The notes under the pieces: model-generated
What the model saw: only the letters and a program-made list of their open reading frames with translations
Database searches by the model: none
What the model was told of the DNA's origin: nothing
Translations under genes and position numbers: made by a program
Origin: Acidovorax facilis
GTDB taxonomy: Bacteria > Pseudomonadota > Gammaproteobacteria > Burkholderiales > Burkholderiaceae_C
DNA: 64,000 nt
Direction: 5' to 3'
NCBI RefSeq assembly: GCF_023913775.1
Contig: NZ_JAMXAX010000001.1
Coordinates: forward strand, 62,001-126,000
Part shown: positions 1-8,825 of the stretch, piece after piece
How the letters are laid out: every line of letters starts with the position of its first letter
Numbering within the stretch: position 1 is the first letter of the stretch

Positions 1-270
1 AGCGTGGGCGTGCTCATGATTGGCATCGACCCCGGCGCTTTCTGGAGCCAGACGCAGGGCGGCGTTGACGTTTGGAAAGACGTGGGCAATGGGGTGCTCA
101 AAAGCGTAGTGTTCGGTGTTGCCGTCACCTTTGTGGCGCTGCTGCAGGGCTTTACTGCCAAGCCCACGCCCGAGGGCGTGTCGCGTGCCACCACGCGCAC
201 CGTGGTGATGGCGTGCCTGGCCGTGCTGGGGCTCGACTTCGTCCTCACGGCCCTGATGTTCAGTATCTGA
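1..270 (+). CDS. mlaE: MlaE, phospholipid ABC transporter permease (C-terminal part)
   Basis: This is the last 89 or so codons of a membrane protein whose start lies before the window. The visible part has two hydrophobic stretches, one around VLKSVVFGVAVTFVALLQGF and one at the C-terminus (VVMACLAVLGLDFVLTALMF), as in the final segments of MlaE permeases (about 260 residues in full). MlaE is the inner-membrane channel of the MlaFEDB complex, which moves phospholipids between the outer and inner membranes. The next gene is mlaD 35 bp downstream, which fixes the assignment. An in-frame GTG at position 4 is internal, not the start. Confidence 0.93.
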   Translation, partial: SVGVLMIGIDPGAFWSQTQGGVDVWKDVGNGVLKSVVFGVAVTFVALLQGFTAKPTPEGVSRATTRTVVMACLAVLGLDFVLTALMFSI

Positions 271-305
271 GGCTGGCGCTGCTGGCAGTGAAGAGGAAAT
301 AAACA

Positions 306-794
306 ATGCAACGCTCCAAAAACGATCTCTGGGTTGGGCTGTTCGTGATGCTGGGGGCCGTGGCGCTGGTGTTTCTGGCGCTCCAGTCCGCCAATTTGCT
401 GAGCCTGAATTTCCAGTCCGGCTACCGCATCACGGCGCGTTTTGACAACATCGGCGGGCTCAAGCCCCAGGCTGCGGTGCGCAGTGCTGGCGTGGTGGTC
501 GGGCGTGTGGAGTCCATCACGTTCGACGACAAGACCTACCAGGCGCGGGTGACGCTGGCGATGGAAAACCGCTACGCTTTCCCCAAGGACAGCTCCCTCA
601 AGATTCTCACCAGCGGCCTGTTGGGTGAGCAGTACATCGGTATTGAGGCCGGGGCGGACGAGAAGAACCTTGTTGCGGGCGACATGGTCACCGCGACCCA
701 GTCTGCCGTGGTGCTCGAAAACCTCATTGGACAGTTTCTCTACAGCAAAGCCGAAGACGGCGGTAAGCCCGCAGGGGCAGGTGACAAGAAATGA
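306..794 (+). CDS. mlaD: MlaD, MCE-domain lipid-binding subunit
   Basis: Periplasmic lipid-binding subunit of the Mla ABC complex, 162 residues. Residues 8-28 are a single N-terminal membrane anchor (LWVGLFVMLGAVALVFLALQ). Residues about 40-118 form one MCE domain (ITARFDNIGGLKPQAAVRSA...GVVVGRVESI), which in this family assembles as a hexamer around a central lipid pore. The C-terminal tail after LENLIGQFLY is low in complexity and rich in Lys, Gly and Ala. An AGAGGAAAT ribosome site lies just upstream of the ATG. The stop overlaps the mlaA start by 4 bp (ATGA), so the two are probably translationally coupled. Confidence 0.96.
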   Translation: MQRSKNDLWVGLFVMLGAVALVFLALQSANLLSLNFQSGYRITARFDNIGGLKPQAAVRSAGVVVGRVESITFDDKTYQARVTLAMENRYAFPKDSSLKILTSGLLGEQYIGIEAGADEKNLVAGDMVTATQSAVVLENLIGQFLYSKAEDGGKPAGAGDKK

Positions 795-1585
795 AGAACT
801 TTGAAACAACCACCCTGCCCACCGGCTCCAAGCAGCAGGGCTTGCCACGTGCGCTGGGCGGTTCGGCGCTGCTGTTGGCCGGTGCGCTGCTTTCGGGCTG
901 TGCCACCGTGGCCAATCCCGACCCGCGTGATCCGCTGGAGTCCTACAACCGGAGCATGACCAACTTCAACGAGCAAGTTGATGCCATGGTGCTCAAGCCG
1001 GTAGCGATTGCCTACCAGGACATCGCGCCCGCCCCCGTGCGCACGGGGGTGAGCAACTTTTTCGCCAACATCGGCGATGTCTGGTCGTTTGTGAACAACG
1101 TGCTGCAGCTGCGCGCGGAGGCCGCAGCCTCGACGTTCATGCGCGTCAATGTCAACACCTTCATGGGCCTCGGCGGGGTGCTGGATATCGCCAGCGAGCT
1201 GGGCATAGACCGCTACAAGCAGGACTTTGGCCTGACGCTGGGCCGATGGGGCGTGGGAACCGGCCCATACCTGGTGCTGCCGGTTCTCGGTCCGTCCACG
1301 GTGCGCGACACCTTTGCGCTGCCGGTGGACATGAAGGGCAACGTGGTGAGCTATGTGGACCCGGTCTCGGCCCGGAACACGCTGTATGCACTGCGGGTGG
1401 TGGACACGCGCGCCAATCTTTTGCGGGCAAGCTCCGTCCTCGACAGTGCCGCGCTGGACAAGTACAGCTTCACGCGGGACGTTTTCCTGCAGGTGCGCAG
1501 CCAGGCTGGCGAGCCCCAGAACAGCAAGGGCTCGGATGGCAAAGACGGCAACGACGGCGTGCTGCCGCAAGAGCCTCCCCGTTGA
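791..1585 (+). CDS. mlaA: MlaA (VacJ) outer-membrane lipoprotein
   Basis: Outer-membrane lipoprotein that removes phospholipids from the outer leaflet and passes them to MlaC. The protein has 264 residues. The lipobox LLSGC places the lipidated cysteine at about residue 37. The VacJ domain follows, with DPLESYNRSMTNFNEQVD near its start and GRWGVGTGPYLVLPVLGPST in the middle. The final 25 residues are hydrophilic (NSKGSDGKDGNDGV) and probably unstructured. As in other betaproteobacteria, mlaA sits inside the mla operon, whereas in E. coli it lies elsewhere. The start overlaps the mlaD stop. Confidence 0.95.
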   Translation: MKNFETTTLPTGSKQQGLPRALGGSALLLAGALLSGCATVANPDPRDPLESYNRSMTNFNEQVDAMVLKPVAIAYQDIAPAPVRTGVSNFFANIGDVWSFVNNVLQLRAEAAASTFMRVNVNTFMGLGGVLDIASELGIDRYKQDFGLTLGRWGVGTGPYLVLPVLGPSTVRDTFALPVDMKGNVVSYVDPVSARNTLYALRVVDTRANLLRASSVLDSAALDKYSFTRDVFLQVRSQAGEPQNSKGSDGKDGNDGVLPQEPPR

Positions 1586-1760
1586 GGTGATTTCCAGGGG
1601 GCTGCCCGCCGATGGCGGCCATAGCGTGGGCGATCGTGTTGCACTTGCTTGCACACCGCAACGCCCGCGACGCATGCGTTGTTTCTGCGGCCACCACAAT
1701 GCAACACGGGCATGCCGGATGGCGGCTCATGACTGAACGAGAAAGTAGAGGATAGAGGAC
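1586..1760. other. Gap between mlaA and mlaC, no feature seen
   Basis: This 175-bp stretch separates mlaA from mlaC and breaks the otherwise tight spacing of the mla genes. I see no hairpin with a T-run, no copy of the two repeat families found elsewhere in the window, and no convincing small gene. The mlaC ribosome site (AGAGGAC) sits at its right end. Confidence 0.5.
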
Positions 1761-2405
1761 ATGATGAACCGACGTTCCCTGGGCCACCTGGCACTGTGTG
1801 CTGCCGCCGTGGCATCGCTGGGCTTGCCGCTGGCCGCTCTGGCGGCAGACGAAGCGCCGGACGCGATGATCAAGCGCCTGTCCACCGACGTGCTCAACAC
1901 TGTGAAGTCCGACAAGGCGATTCAGGGCGGCGATCTGACCAAGGTGATCGCGCTGGTGGACAAGACCGTGATGCCCAACGTCAACTTTCGCCGCATGACC
2001 GCCGCTGCCGTGGGCCCAGGCTGGCGCCAGGCCACGCCCGAGCAGCAAAAACGCCTGCAGGACGAATTCAAGATCTTGCTGGTGCGCACCTACGCGGGTG
2101 CGCTGGCGCAGGTCAACGACCAAAGCATCCAGGTCAAGCCCCTGCGCGCTGCGCCCGAAGACAAGGACGTGCTGGTGCGCACCGAAATCGTGGGCCGTGG
2201 CGACCCCATTCAGCTGGACTACCGCCTCGAAAAAACCCCTGGCGACGGCGCAGGCTGGAAGATCTACAACCTGAATGTGCTGGGTGTCTGGCTGGTGGAA
2301 ACCTACCGGGGCCAGTTTGCCCAGGAGATCAACGCCAAGGGCATTGATGGCCTGATCGAGACCCTGGCTGCGCGCAACAAAGCCAACTCCACCGCCAAGG
2401 GCTGA
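1761..2405 (+). CDS. mlaC: MlaC, periplasmic phospholipid shuttle
   Basis: Soluble periplasmic carrier that moves phospholipid between MlaA at the outer membrane and MlaFEDB at the inner membrane. Length is 214 residues. A signal peptide covers residues 1 to about 28 (cleavage near PLAALA/AD). The mature part follows the Tol-Toc Ttg2/MlaC pattern: MPNVNFRRMTAAAVGPGWRQ, then a QKRLQDEFKILLVRTYAGAL helix, then a beta region ending in WLVETYRGQFAQEINAKGID. The chosen ATG follows AGAGGAC at good spacing; a second ATG follows directly. Confidence 0.95.
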   Translation: MMNRRSLGHLALCAAAVASLGLPLAALAADEAPDAMIKRLSTDVLNTVKSDKAIQGGDLTKVIALVDKTVMPNVNFRRMTAAAVGPGWRQATPEQQKRLQDEFKILLVRTYAGALAQVNDQSIQVKPLRAAPEDKDVLVRTEIVGRGDPIQLDYRLEKTPGDGAGWKIYNLNVLGVWLVETYRGQFAQEINAKGIDGLIETLAARNKANSTAKG

Positions 2406-2414
2406 GCCTCCTCC

Positions 2415-2687
2415 ATGCTGGTTCTCCCCCCCGAGCTGACCCACCGCCAGGCCACAGCCTGCCTGCAGATGCTTCTGCAGGGGCTGCGCGTGCACCGTGA
2501 AAGTGGTGTGGTGGTGGATGCGAGCGCGATGACGGTGTTTGACAGCTCGGCCCTGGCCGTGCTGCTGGAATGCCGGCGTGAGGCGCTGTCCGTGGGCAAG
2601 ACCTTTGCCGTGCAGGGGTTGCCCACGGCGCTGCGCGGCATGGCGGGCTTGTACGGCGTTGGCACCTTGCTCACGCCCGTGTCCTGA
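2415..2687 (+). CDS. mlaB: MlaB, STAS-domain protein of the Mla complex
   Basis: A 90-residue STAS-domain protein. In the Mla system such a protein binds the cytoplasmic ATPase MlaF and is needed for complex stability. The STAS signature is VVDASAMTVFDSSALAVLLE, with S44-S45 at the position that is phosphorylated in anti-anti-sigma relatives. It lies 9 bp after mlaC and is the last gene of the mla group here. Sequence alone would fit any STAS protein; the operon position identifies it. Confidence 0.88.
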   Translation: MLVLPPELTHRQATACLQMLLQGLRVHRESGVVVDASAMTVFDSSALAVLLECRREALSVGKTFAVQGLPTALRGMAGLYGVGTLLTPVS

Positions 2688-2745
2688 GGGTGCATACCCT
2701 CCGCCATAACGCAGTTCGGGGCAAGGCCGTAAAATCAGGGGCTTC

Positions 2746-3684
2746 ATGCCCGCAGTCTCCTTCCAAGCCATCTCCAAGACCTTTGCCACGCCCAAAGGCC
2801 CTTTCCAGGCACTGAACCAGGTCAACCTGGACATTGAGGAGGGCGAGTTCTTCGGACTCCTCGGCCCCAACGGTGCCGGTAAAACCACCCTGATCAGCAT
2901 CCTCGCGGGCCTGGCGCGCGCCAGCAGCGGCCGTGTGCTGGTGCAGGGCAGCGACGTGCAGGCCGACTTTGCCGAGGCGCGCCGCAAGCTCGGTGTGGTG
3001 CCGCAGGAACTGGTGTTCGACCCCTTCTTCAATGTGCGCGAATCGCTGCGCATCCAGTCCGGCTATTTCGGCGTGAAGAACAACGACGCCTGGATCGACG
3101 AGCTGCTGGAGAACCTGGGCCTTACCGACAAGGCCAACGCCAACATGCGGCAACTCTCGGGCGGTATGAAGCGCCGCGTGCTCGTGGCGCAGGCGCTGGT
3201 GCACAAGCCGCCCATCATCGTGCTCGATGAACCAACGGCTGGCGTGGACGTGGAGCTGCGCCAGACCCTTTGGCACTTTGTCGCGCGCCTGAACAAGGAA
3301 GGCCACACGGTGTTGCTGACCACGCATTACCTGGAAGAAGCCGAAGCCCTGTGTGGCCGCATTGCCATGCTCAAGTCCGGCCAGATCGTAGCGCTGAACC
3401 GCACCAGCGAACTGCTGCAGGCGGCTTCAGGCAGCATCCTGCAGTTCAAGACCGATGCGGCTTTGCCACCCGCCCTGGCGATGGCGGCGCGTGTCACCGG
3501 TCGTATCGTGCAACTGCCCGCGCACGACGCCGCAGAGATCGAAAGCCACCTGGCAGCGCTGCGCGTAGCGGGCGTGGAGGTGCATGACATGGAGATCCGC
3601 AGGCCGGACCTGGAGGATGTGTTCTTGCAGGTGATGTCCGGTACATCCGCGTCCAACATCCCACTCGAAGGTGTCGCGCTATGA
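2746..3684 (+). CDS. ABC transporter ATP-binding protein (YadG/NodI type)
   Basis: Cytoplasmic ATPase of an ABC-2 type exporter, 312 residues. Walker A GPNGAGKTT is at residues 40-48, the signature is LSGGMKRRVLVAQAL, Walker B and D-loop are IIVLDEPTAGVD, and the switch histidine is in LLTTHYLEEAE. The last 80 residues form the C-terminal extension usual for drug, polysaccharide or antibiotic exporters (MEIRRPDLEDVFLQVMSG). The stop overlaps the start of the permease gene by 4 bp. The substrate cannot be told from sequence. This pair commonly sits between mla and bolA-murA in betaproteobacteria. Confidence 0.92.
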   Translation: MPAVSFQAISKTFATPKGPFQALNQVNLDIEEGEFFGLLGPNGAGKTTLISILAGLARASSGRVLVQGSDVQADFAEARRKLGVVPQELVFDPFFNVRESLRIQSGYFGVKNNDAWIDELLENLGLTDKANANMRQLSGGMKRRVLVAQALVHKPPIIVLDEPTAGVDVELRQTLWHFVARLNKEGHTVLLTTHYLEEAEALCGRIAMLKSGQIVALNRTSELLQAASGSILQFKTDAALPPALAMAARVTGRIVQLPAHDAAEIESHLAALRVAGVEVHDMEIRRPDLEDVFLQVMSGTSASNIPLEGVAL

Positions 3685-4436
3685 CCGGCTGGCAGACCCT
3701 GTTCTACAAGGAAGTCCTGCGCTTCTGGAAGGTCAGCTTCCAGACCGTTGCCGCGCCGGTGCTCACGGCCGTGTTGTACCTGCTGATCTTCGGCCACGTG
3801 CTCGAAGACCATGTGAAGGTCTACGACCGCATTAGCTACACCGCCTTTCTGGTGCCCGGCCTCGTGATGATGAGCGTGCTGCAAAACGCCTTTGCCAACA
3901 GCTCGTCGAGCCTGATCCAGAGCAAGATCATGGGCAGCCTGGTGTTTGTGCTGCTCACGCCGCTGTCGCACTGGGCTTGGTTTGTGGCCTATGTGGGCTC
4001 GTCCATGGTGCGCGGGCTGGTGGTGGGGCTGGGTGTGTTCATCGTCACGCTGGCTTTTGCGCGGCCAGAGTTTGCGGCGCCGCTGTGGATACTGGTGTTT
4101 GCGGTGCTGGGCGCGGGGCTGCTGGCCACGTTGGGGCTCATTGCCGGGCTGTGGGCCGACAAGTTTGACCAGCTCGCCGCGTTCCAAAACTTCGTCGTGG
4201 TGCCCATGACGTTCCTCTCGGGCGTGTTCTATTCCATCCAGTCGCTGCCGCCGTTCTGGCAGACCGTGAGCCACCTCAACCCGTTTTTCTACATGATTGA
4301 CGGGTTCCGCTATGGCTTCTTTGGCCAGAGCGATACCTCGCCCTGGCTCAGCCTCACCATCGTGGGCGTCGCCTGGCTGGCCGTGAGCTTTCTCGCCGTG
4401 CACCTGCTGCGCACCGGCTACAAAATTCGGAACTAG
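3681..4436 (+). CDS. ABC-2 type transporter permease (YadH type)
   Basis: Membrane partner of the preceding ATPase, 251 residues with about six hydrophobic segments (for example APVLTAVLYLLIFGHVL, FLVPGLVMMSVLQNAF, VRGLVVGLGVFIVTLAFA, LWILVFAVLGAGLLATLGLI and the C-terminal WLAVSFLAVHLLRTGY). The segment FVVVPMTFLSGVFYSIQSLP is the conserved ABC-2 motif. It is translationally coupled to the ATPase gene (ATGA overlap). The TAG stop at 4434-4436 touches the left end of a large inverted-repeat element. Confidence 0.92.
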   Translation: MTGWQTLFYKEVLRFWKVSFQTVAAPVLTAVLYLLIFGHVLEDHVKVYDRISYTAFLVPGLVMMSVLQNAFANSSSSLIQSKIMGSLVFVLLTPLSHWAWFVAYVGSSMVRGLVVGLGVFIVTLAFARPEFAAPLWILVFAVLGAGLLATLGLIAGLWADKFDQLAAFQNFVVVPMTFLSGVFYSIQSLPPFWQTVSHLNPFFYMIDGFRYGFFGQSDTSPWLSLTIVGVAWLAVSFLAVHLLRTGYKIRN

Positions 4437-4701
4437 AGCGTGCCATGCCCTTTTACGTACCCGCGTTGCCCCTGTGGCCCTGTGATCACAAGGCGCGCCG
4501 CGTGGTCAATGCTGGTTGCATTGGCAAGCGGCGCAACGCCGCGAGCGCGGGGCCACAGGGGCAACCCGCTGGGAAAGCTGGGGAACGGCCCGGCCACTTT
4601 GTTGCAGGTCACTTGCAGTATTCATACTGCGGTGTGTCCTGCGCTGCGTTGCCGGGCCGTTCCCCAGCTTTCGCGGGCACGTAAAAGAACATGACACGCT
4701 C
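4436..4701. repeat. 266-bp compound inverted repeat (cloverleaf-like)
   Basis: The entire gap between the permease stop and the bolA start is one palindromic structure. The outer arms 4436-4464 and 4673-4701 match as inverted repeats at 25 of 29 positions. Inside are two perfect hairpin arms: 4465-4480 with 4550-4565 (16 bp) and 4573-4594 with 4651-4672 (22 bp). The first arm's loop holds the palindrome TGTGATCACA (4481-4490); the second arm's loop holds GCAGTAT facing ATACTGC (about 4615-4630). No T-run follows, so it is not a standard terminator. It contains no convincing gene. As RNA or extruded DNA it would form a stem carrying two long arms. Confidence 0.85.
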
Positions 4702-4703
4702 CT

Positions 4704-4946
4704 ATGACCGCTGACCAACTCAAAGACATCATCGCCGCCGGCCTGGCCTGCGAACACATCACGCTGGAGGGCGATGGGCGCCACTGGTACGCCACCATCG
4801 TCTCGGCCGAGTTCGAGGGCAAGCGCGCCATCCAACGCCACCAGCGCGTGTACGCCACGCTGGGCGCGAAAATGCATACGGATGAAGTTCACGCGCTGTC
4901 GATGAAGACCTTCACCCCCGCCGAGTGGGCGGCGCAAGCGCAGTGA
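4704..4946 (+). CDS. BolA family protein (IbaG-like)
   Basis: Small cytoplasmic protein of 80 residues with the BolA fold. The N-terminal half runs MTADQLKDIIAAGLACEHIT and the conserved helix-strand region is GKRAIQRHQRVYATLGAKMH, ending in VHALSMKTFTPAEW. BolA/IbaG proteins bind iron-sulfur clusters together with monothiol glutaredoxins; such a glutaredoxin is encoded at 52266. The position directly before murA is the same as ibaG in the E. coli mla-ibaG-murA locus. Its ATG lies only 3 bp from the right end of the large inverted repeat, so translation initiation could be affected by that structure. Confidence 0.92.
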   Translation: MTADQLKDIIAAGLACEHITLEGDGRHWYATIVSAEFEGKRAIQRHQRVYATLGAKMHTDEVHALSMKTFTPAEWAAQAQ

Positions 4947-4960
4947 CACTGCCTGCCTGG

Positions 4961-5030
4961 TTACTCATTTATTGATAGCAGTTAGTGCTTGATAGATAAG
5001 CGCTAAGGGCCATTTTCATTCATATTTTGG
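4961..5030 (+). repeat. Family A intergenic element, copy 1 (bolA-murA)
   Basis: First copy of a dispersed element. Its core is AGTGCTT (4984-4990), a 7-nt spacer GATAGAT, then AAGCGCT (4998-5004), preceded by a TTGATAGCA stretch and followed by GGGCCATTTTC and an AT-rich tail. It ends about 14 bp before the murA ATG at 5044. Confidence 0.85.
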
Positions 5031-5043
5031 TTGTTAGATAGAG

Positions 5044-6318
5044 ATGGACAAACTCCTGATTCGCGGCGGACGCACCTTGCAAGGCGAGGTGCTGGTCTCT
5101 GGCGCCAAGAACGCCGCCTTGCCGGAGTTGTGTGCCGCGCTGCTCACCGCCGACCCGGTGACCCTGCTCAACGTGCCCCAGCTGCAGGATGTGAGCACCA
5201 TGCTCAAACTCATCCGCAACATGGGCGTGACCGCAGAGCGCGCCGACGACGGCACGGTGCGCATCGACGCCAGTGCGCTCAACACGCCCGAGGCGCCGTA
5301 CGAGCTGGTCAAGACCATGCGCGCCTCGGTGCTGGCGCTGGGCCCGCTGCTGGCCCGCTTTGGCGAGGCCACGGTGTCGCTGCCCGGCGGCTGCGCCATC
5401 GGTTCGCGCCCGGTGGACCAGCACATCAAGGGCCTGGCCGCCATGGGCGCCGAGATCGTGGTCGAACACGGCTACATGATCGCCAAGCTGCCTGCGGGTT
5501 GGACGCGTTTGAAGGGCGCGCGCATCACCACCGACATGGTCACGGTGACGGGCACCGAGAACTTCCTCATGGCCGCTGCGCTGGCCGAAGGCGAGACGGT
5601 GCTGGAAAACGCCGCGCAAGAGCCCGAGATTTCGGACCTGGCCGAGATGCTGATCGCCATGGGCGCGAAGATCGAAGGCCACGGCACCAGCCGCATCCGC
5701 ATCCAGGGCGTGGACCAACTGCACGGCTGCACCCACCGCGTGGTGGCCGACCGCATCGAGGCCGGCACCTTCCTGTGCGCTGTGGCAGCCACGGGTGGTG
5801 ATGTGATGCTGCGCCATGGCCGCGCCGACCACCTGGATGCGGTGATCGAAAAGCTGCGTGAGGCCGGTGCCACCGTGCAAGCGGTCGAGGGCGGTATCCG
5901 CGTGCAAAGCGCGGGCGGCGCCACGCTCAAGGCCCAGGGCTTTCGCACCACCGAGTACCCCGGTTTCCCCACCGACATGCAGGCCCAGTTCATGACGCTC
6001 AACTGCATTGCGCAGGGCACGGCCACGGTGACCGAGACAATTTTTGAAAACCGCTTCATGCATGTCAATGAGCTGGTGCGGCTGGGTGCCAAGATCCAGA
6101 CCGATGGCAAGGTGGCTGTCATCGAAGGCGTGCCCCGCCTGTCCGGCGCCACCGTGATGGCCACCGACCTGCGTGCATCGGCCAGCCTCGTCATTGCCGG
6201 CCTGGTGGCTGATGGCGAAACCGTGGTGGACCGCATCTACCACCTGGACCGTGGCTACGACTGCATGGAATCCAAACTGCGCGGCATTGGCGCCGACATT
6301 GAAAGAGTGAAAGCATGA
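5044..6318 (+). CDS. murA: UDP-N-acetylglucosamine 1-carboxyvinyltransferase
   Basis: First committed enzyme of peptidoglycan synthesis: it transfers enolpyruvate from phosphoenolpyruvate to UDP-GlcNAc in the cytoplasm. Length is 424 residues, close to the usual 420. The catalytic pair K22-N23 lies in [16 protein letters not shown], and the active-site cysteine (fosfomycin target) is C117 in [18 protein letters not shown]. The C-terminal part carries the inside-out barrel repeats ([20 protein letters not shown]). The stop overlaps the hisG start by 4 bp, so murA and the his genes probably share a transcript, a common arrangement in betaproteobacteria. Confidence 0.98.
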   Translation: MDKLLIRGGRTLQGEVLVSGAKNAALPELCAALLTADPVTLLNVPQLQDVSTMLKLIRNMGVTAERADDGTVRIDASALNTPEAPYELVKTMRASVLALGPLLARFGEATVSLPGGCAIGSRPVDQHIKGLAAMGAEIVVEHGYMIAKLPAGWTRLKGARITTDMVTVTGTENFLMAAALAEGETVLENAAQEPEISDLAEMLIAMGAKIEGHGTSRIRIQGVDQLHGCTHRVVADRIEAGTFLCAVAATGGDVMLRHGRADHLDAVIEKLREAGATVQAVEGGIRVQSAGGATLKAQGFRTTEYPGFPTDMQAQFMTLNCIAQGTATVTETIFENRFMHVNELVRLGAKIQTDGKVAVIEGVPRLSGATVMATDLRASASLVIAGLVADGETVVDRIYHLDRGYDCMESKLRGIGADIERVKA

Positions 6319-6968
6319 CGATGATCACCCTGGCGCTTTCCAAGGGCCGCATCTTTGACGAAACCCTGCCGCTTTTGGCCGCCGCAGGCATCGAGGTGCT
6401 GGAAGACCCCGAAAAGTCGCGCAAGCTCATCCTGCCCACCAACCAGCCCAACGTGCGCGTGGTGCTGGTGCGTGCCACCGACGTGCCCACCTATGTGGAA
6501 TACGGCGGCGCCGACATCGGCGTGACCGGCAAGGACACCCTGATCGAACACGGTGGCCAGGGGCTGTACCAGCCGCTGGACCTGCAGATTGCCAAGTGCC
6601 GCGTGAGCGTTGCCGTGCGCAACGACTTCGACTACGAGCGTGCTGTCAAGCAGGGCTCGCGCCTGAAGGTCGCCACCAAGTACACGTCGATTGCGCGTGA
6701 CTTCTTTGCCACCAAGGGCGTGCATGTCGACATGGTCAAGCTTTACGGCAGCATGGAACTGGCGCCGCTTATCGGCCTGGCCGATGCCATCGTCGACCTG
6801 GTGTCCACCGGCAACACGCTCAAGGCCAACCATCTGGTGGAGGTGGAGCGCATCATGGACATCAGCTCCTACCTCGTGGTCAACCAGGCCGCGCTCAAGC
6901 TCAAGCAGGCACCGCTGCGCCGCATCATTGATGCGTTTGCTTCGGCCATCCCTGCCCCCAAGAACTGA
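6315..6968 (+). CDS. hisG: ATP phosphoribosyltransferase, short form
   Basis: First step of histidine synthesis: ATP plus PRPP gives phosphoribosyl-ATP. The protein has 217 residues and starts [16 protein letters not shown]; a second ATG two codons later would give MITLALSK. Recognisable motifs are [14 protein letters not shown] and [20 protein letters not shown], the PRPP-binding loop. It is the short HisG form that lacks the C-terminal regulatory domain, so by family knowledge it needs a HisZ partner. No hisZ is in this window. It overlaps the murA stop by 4 bp. Confidence 0.97.
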   Translation: MTMITLALSKGRIFDETLPLLAAAGIEVLEDPEKSRKLILPTNQPNVRVVLVRATDVPTYVEYGGADIGVTGKDTLIEHGGQGLYQPLDLQIAKCRVSVAVRNDFDYERAVKQGSRLKVATKYTSIARDFFATKGVHVDMVKLYGSMELAPLIGLADAIVDLVSTGNTLKANHLVEVERIMDISSYLVVNQAALKLKQAPLRRIIDAFASAIPAPKN

Positions 6969-6987
6969 ACCCACCGTAGAACGCACT

Positions 6988-8370
6988 ATGACTTTGGTAG
7001 CTGCTCCCGCCCGTCTGTCCACCGCTGCGGCCACTTTTGAGGCTGATTTTGCAGCCCGCCTGCATTGGTCTGCCGACACCGACGCGGCCATCGAGCAGCG
7101 CGTGGCCGACATCCTGGCCGACGTGCAAAAGCGCGGCGATGCGGCGGTGCTGGAATACACCGCCCGCTTCGACGGCCTCTCGGCACCGAACATGGCCGCG
7201 CTGGAGCTGACCCAGGCCGACTTCAAGGCCGCGTTCGACGCCATTCCGCAGGCCCAGCGCGACGCGCTGCAGGCCGCAGCGAAGCGCGTGCGCAGCTACC
7301 ACGAGGCGCAGAAGAAGGCGTCGGGAGAGAGCTGGAGCTACCGCGACGAGGACGGCACTCTGCTGGGCCAGAAGGTCACGCCGCTGGACCGCGTGGGCAT
7401 CTACGTGCCCGGCGGCAAGGCCGCCTACCCGTCGAGCCTGCTGATGAACGCCATCCCGGCCCACGTAGCGGGAGTGCAGGAAATAATCATGGTCGTGCCC
7501 ACCCCCGTGCGTGGCAGCGTGGCGACCGGCGGAACGGGCGAGGGCACCTCGACGAAGGGCGAGCGCAACGAGCTGGTGCTGGCCGCCGCCTACGTGGCCG
7601 GTGTGACCCGCGCCTTCACCATCGGCGGCGCCCAGGCCGTGGCCGCGCTGGCCTATGGCACGGCCACCGTGCCCAAGGTGGACAAGATCACCGGCCCCGG
7701 CAACGCCTATGTGGCCAGCGCCAAGAAGCGCGTGTTCGGCACCGTGGGCATCGACATGATCGCGGGCCCGAGCGAAATCCTGGTGCTGGCCGATGGCACC
7801 ACACCGCCCGACTGGGTGGCCATGGACCTCTTCAGCCAAGCCGAGCATGACGAGCTGGCGCAGAGCATCCTGCTGTGCCCTGACGCCGCCTACCTCGACG
7901 CCGTGCAGCGCGAGATCGACCGCCTGCTGCCCACCATGCCGCGCGCCGAGATCATCGCCAAGAGCCTTACCGGCCGGGGCGCGCTGATCCTCACCAAGGA
8001 CATGGAAGAAGCCTGCGCGATCAGCAACCGCATCGCTCCGGAGCATTTGGAAGTGAGCAGCACCGACCCGCACCGTTGGGAGCCTTTGCTGCGCCACGCG
8101 GGCGCGATCTTTCTGGGCGCCTACACCTCCGAAAGCCTGGGCGACTACTGCGCAGGCCCCAACCACGTGCTGCCCACCAGCGGCACGGCACGCTTCTCCT
8201 CCCCGCTGGGCGTGTACGACTTCCAGAAGCGCAGCAGCATCATCGAGGTGAGCGAAGCTGGTGCCCAGGTGCTGGGCACCATCGCCGCCGAGCTGGCCTA
8301 CGGCGAGGGCTTGCAGGCCCACGCGCAGGCGGCCGAGATGCGGCTCAAGGCTGGAGTCAAGCCGCGCTGA
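6988..8370 (+). CDS. hisD: Histidinol dehydrogenase
   Basis: Last two oxidation steps of histidine synthesis, histidinol to histidine with NAD, zinc dependent. I start it at ATG 6988 ([20 protein letters not shown]), 19 bp after hisG; the frame is open far upstream but overlaps hisG. It has 460 residues against the usual 430-440. Zinc-ligand candidates Q284 and H287 are in [17 protein letters not shown]; the signature [14 protein letters not shown] is present. The extra length is mainly a Gly/Ser/Thr-rich insert at about residues 173-192 ([18 protein letters not shown]), where relatives have a short turn before NELVLAA. After hisD the his operon is interrupted until 11122. Confidence 0.96.
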   Translation: MTLVAAPARLSTAAATFEADFAARLHWSADTDAAIEQRVADILADVQKRGDAAVLEYTARFDGLSAPNMAALELTQADFKAAFDAIPQAQRDALQAAAKRVRSYHEAQKKASGESWSYRDEDGTLLGQKVTPLDRVGIYVPGGKAAYPSSLLMNAIPAHVAGVQEIIMVVPTPVRGSVATGGTGEGTSTKGERNELVLAAAYVAGVTRAFTIGGAQAVAALAYGTATVPKVDKITGPGNAYVASAKKRVFGTVGIDMIAGPSEILVLADGTTPPDWVAMDLFSQAEHDELAQSILLCPDAAYLDAVQREIDRLLPTMPRAEIIAKSLTGRGALILTKDMEEACAISNRIAPEHLEVSSTDPHRWEPLLRHAGAIFLGAYTSESLGDYCAGPNHVLPTSGTARFSSPLGVYDFQKRSSIIEVSEAGAQVLGTIAAELAYGEGLQAHAQAAEMRLKAGVKPR

Positions 8371-8767
8371 TCGCCCCCCGGGGCAGGGCACCCTGTGTGG
8401 GGGCCGACGCCTTGGGCTGGGATGCGGCGGGTGCAGGTGGACAGGCGGCTCCTGCCACCGCCCGGTGTTGTGCCCAGTTCAGCCGCGCGGGCCGGTGGCC
8501 TTCGGCACTGACCCGCAGTCGCACGGGTCCGGTGAAGGACAGGCGCTGGCCGGCCTCCAGAAAGTAATCCTCCAGCAGACCATCACAGGTCACCCAGACG
8601 CGGCCTTGTTCGACTTCGAGCAGGGCAATGTCGCCTGCGCGGAAGTCCAGCACCTGGACAGCCTGCAAGGGCGGCAGGGGCTGGCGCTTCCATTGCAGCG
8701 TGAGAGGAACCGCAGGCTGGCTGGGCAGCGTGGGCGACGGTGGGGTGGGGGTGTGCAGCGTGTTCAT
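8357..8767 (-). CDS. DUF2917 domain protein
   Basis: A 136-residue protein starting [12 protein letters not shown] on the reverse strand; the frame continues further upstream but then runs into the divergent regulator, so the ATG at 8767 is preferred. Residues about 30-90 match the DUF2917 pattern: a short beta-rich core with [20 protein letters not shown] and [13 protein letters not shown]. No catalytic motif is visible. The C-terminal 40 residues are Ala/Pro-rich. Its 3' end overlaps the end of hisD by 14 bp on the opposite strand. It is divergent from a MocR-type regulator across a gap full of repeated operator-like sites, so it is the likely regulated partner. Function unknown. Confidence 0.75.
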   Translation of the reverse strand: MNTLHTPTPPSPTLPSQPAVPLTLQWKRQPLPPLQAVQVLDFRAGDIALLEVEQGRVWVTCDGLLEDYFLEAGQRLSFTGPVRLRVSAEGHRPARLNWAQHRAVAGAACPPAPAASQPKASAPTQGALPRGAISAA

Positions 8768-8825
8768 GCCTTCACTGTGCGGCCAGCTGCCGTGGGCCAC
8801 CAGCCACAGGCATGGACGATCTGGG

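Noticed and set aside
1586-1760. A possible small gene between mlaA and mlaC
   Set aside because: The short frames there have no good ribosome site and no recognisable protein features.
4506-4949. Small reverse and forward frames across the 266-bp inverted repeat
   Set aside because: They arise from the palindromic, GC-rich sequence and have no ribosome sites or recognisable protein features.
6691-6987. An upstream extension of hisD into hisG
   Set aside because: The extra 99 codons overlap hisG in another frame and read as low-complexity sequence; ATG 6988 matches the family start.
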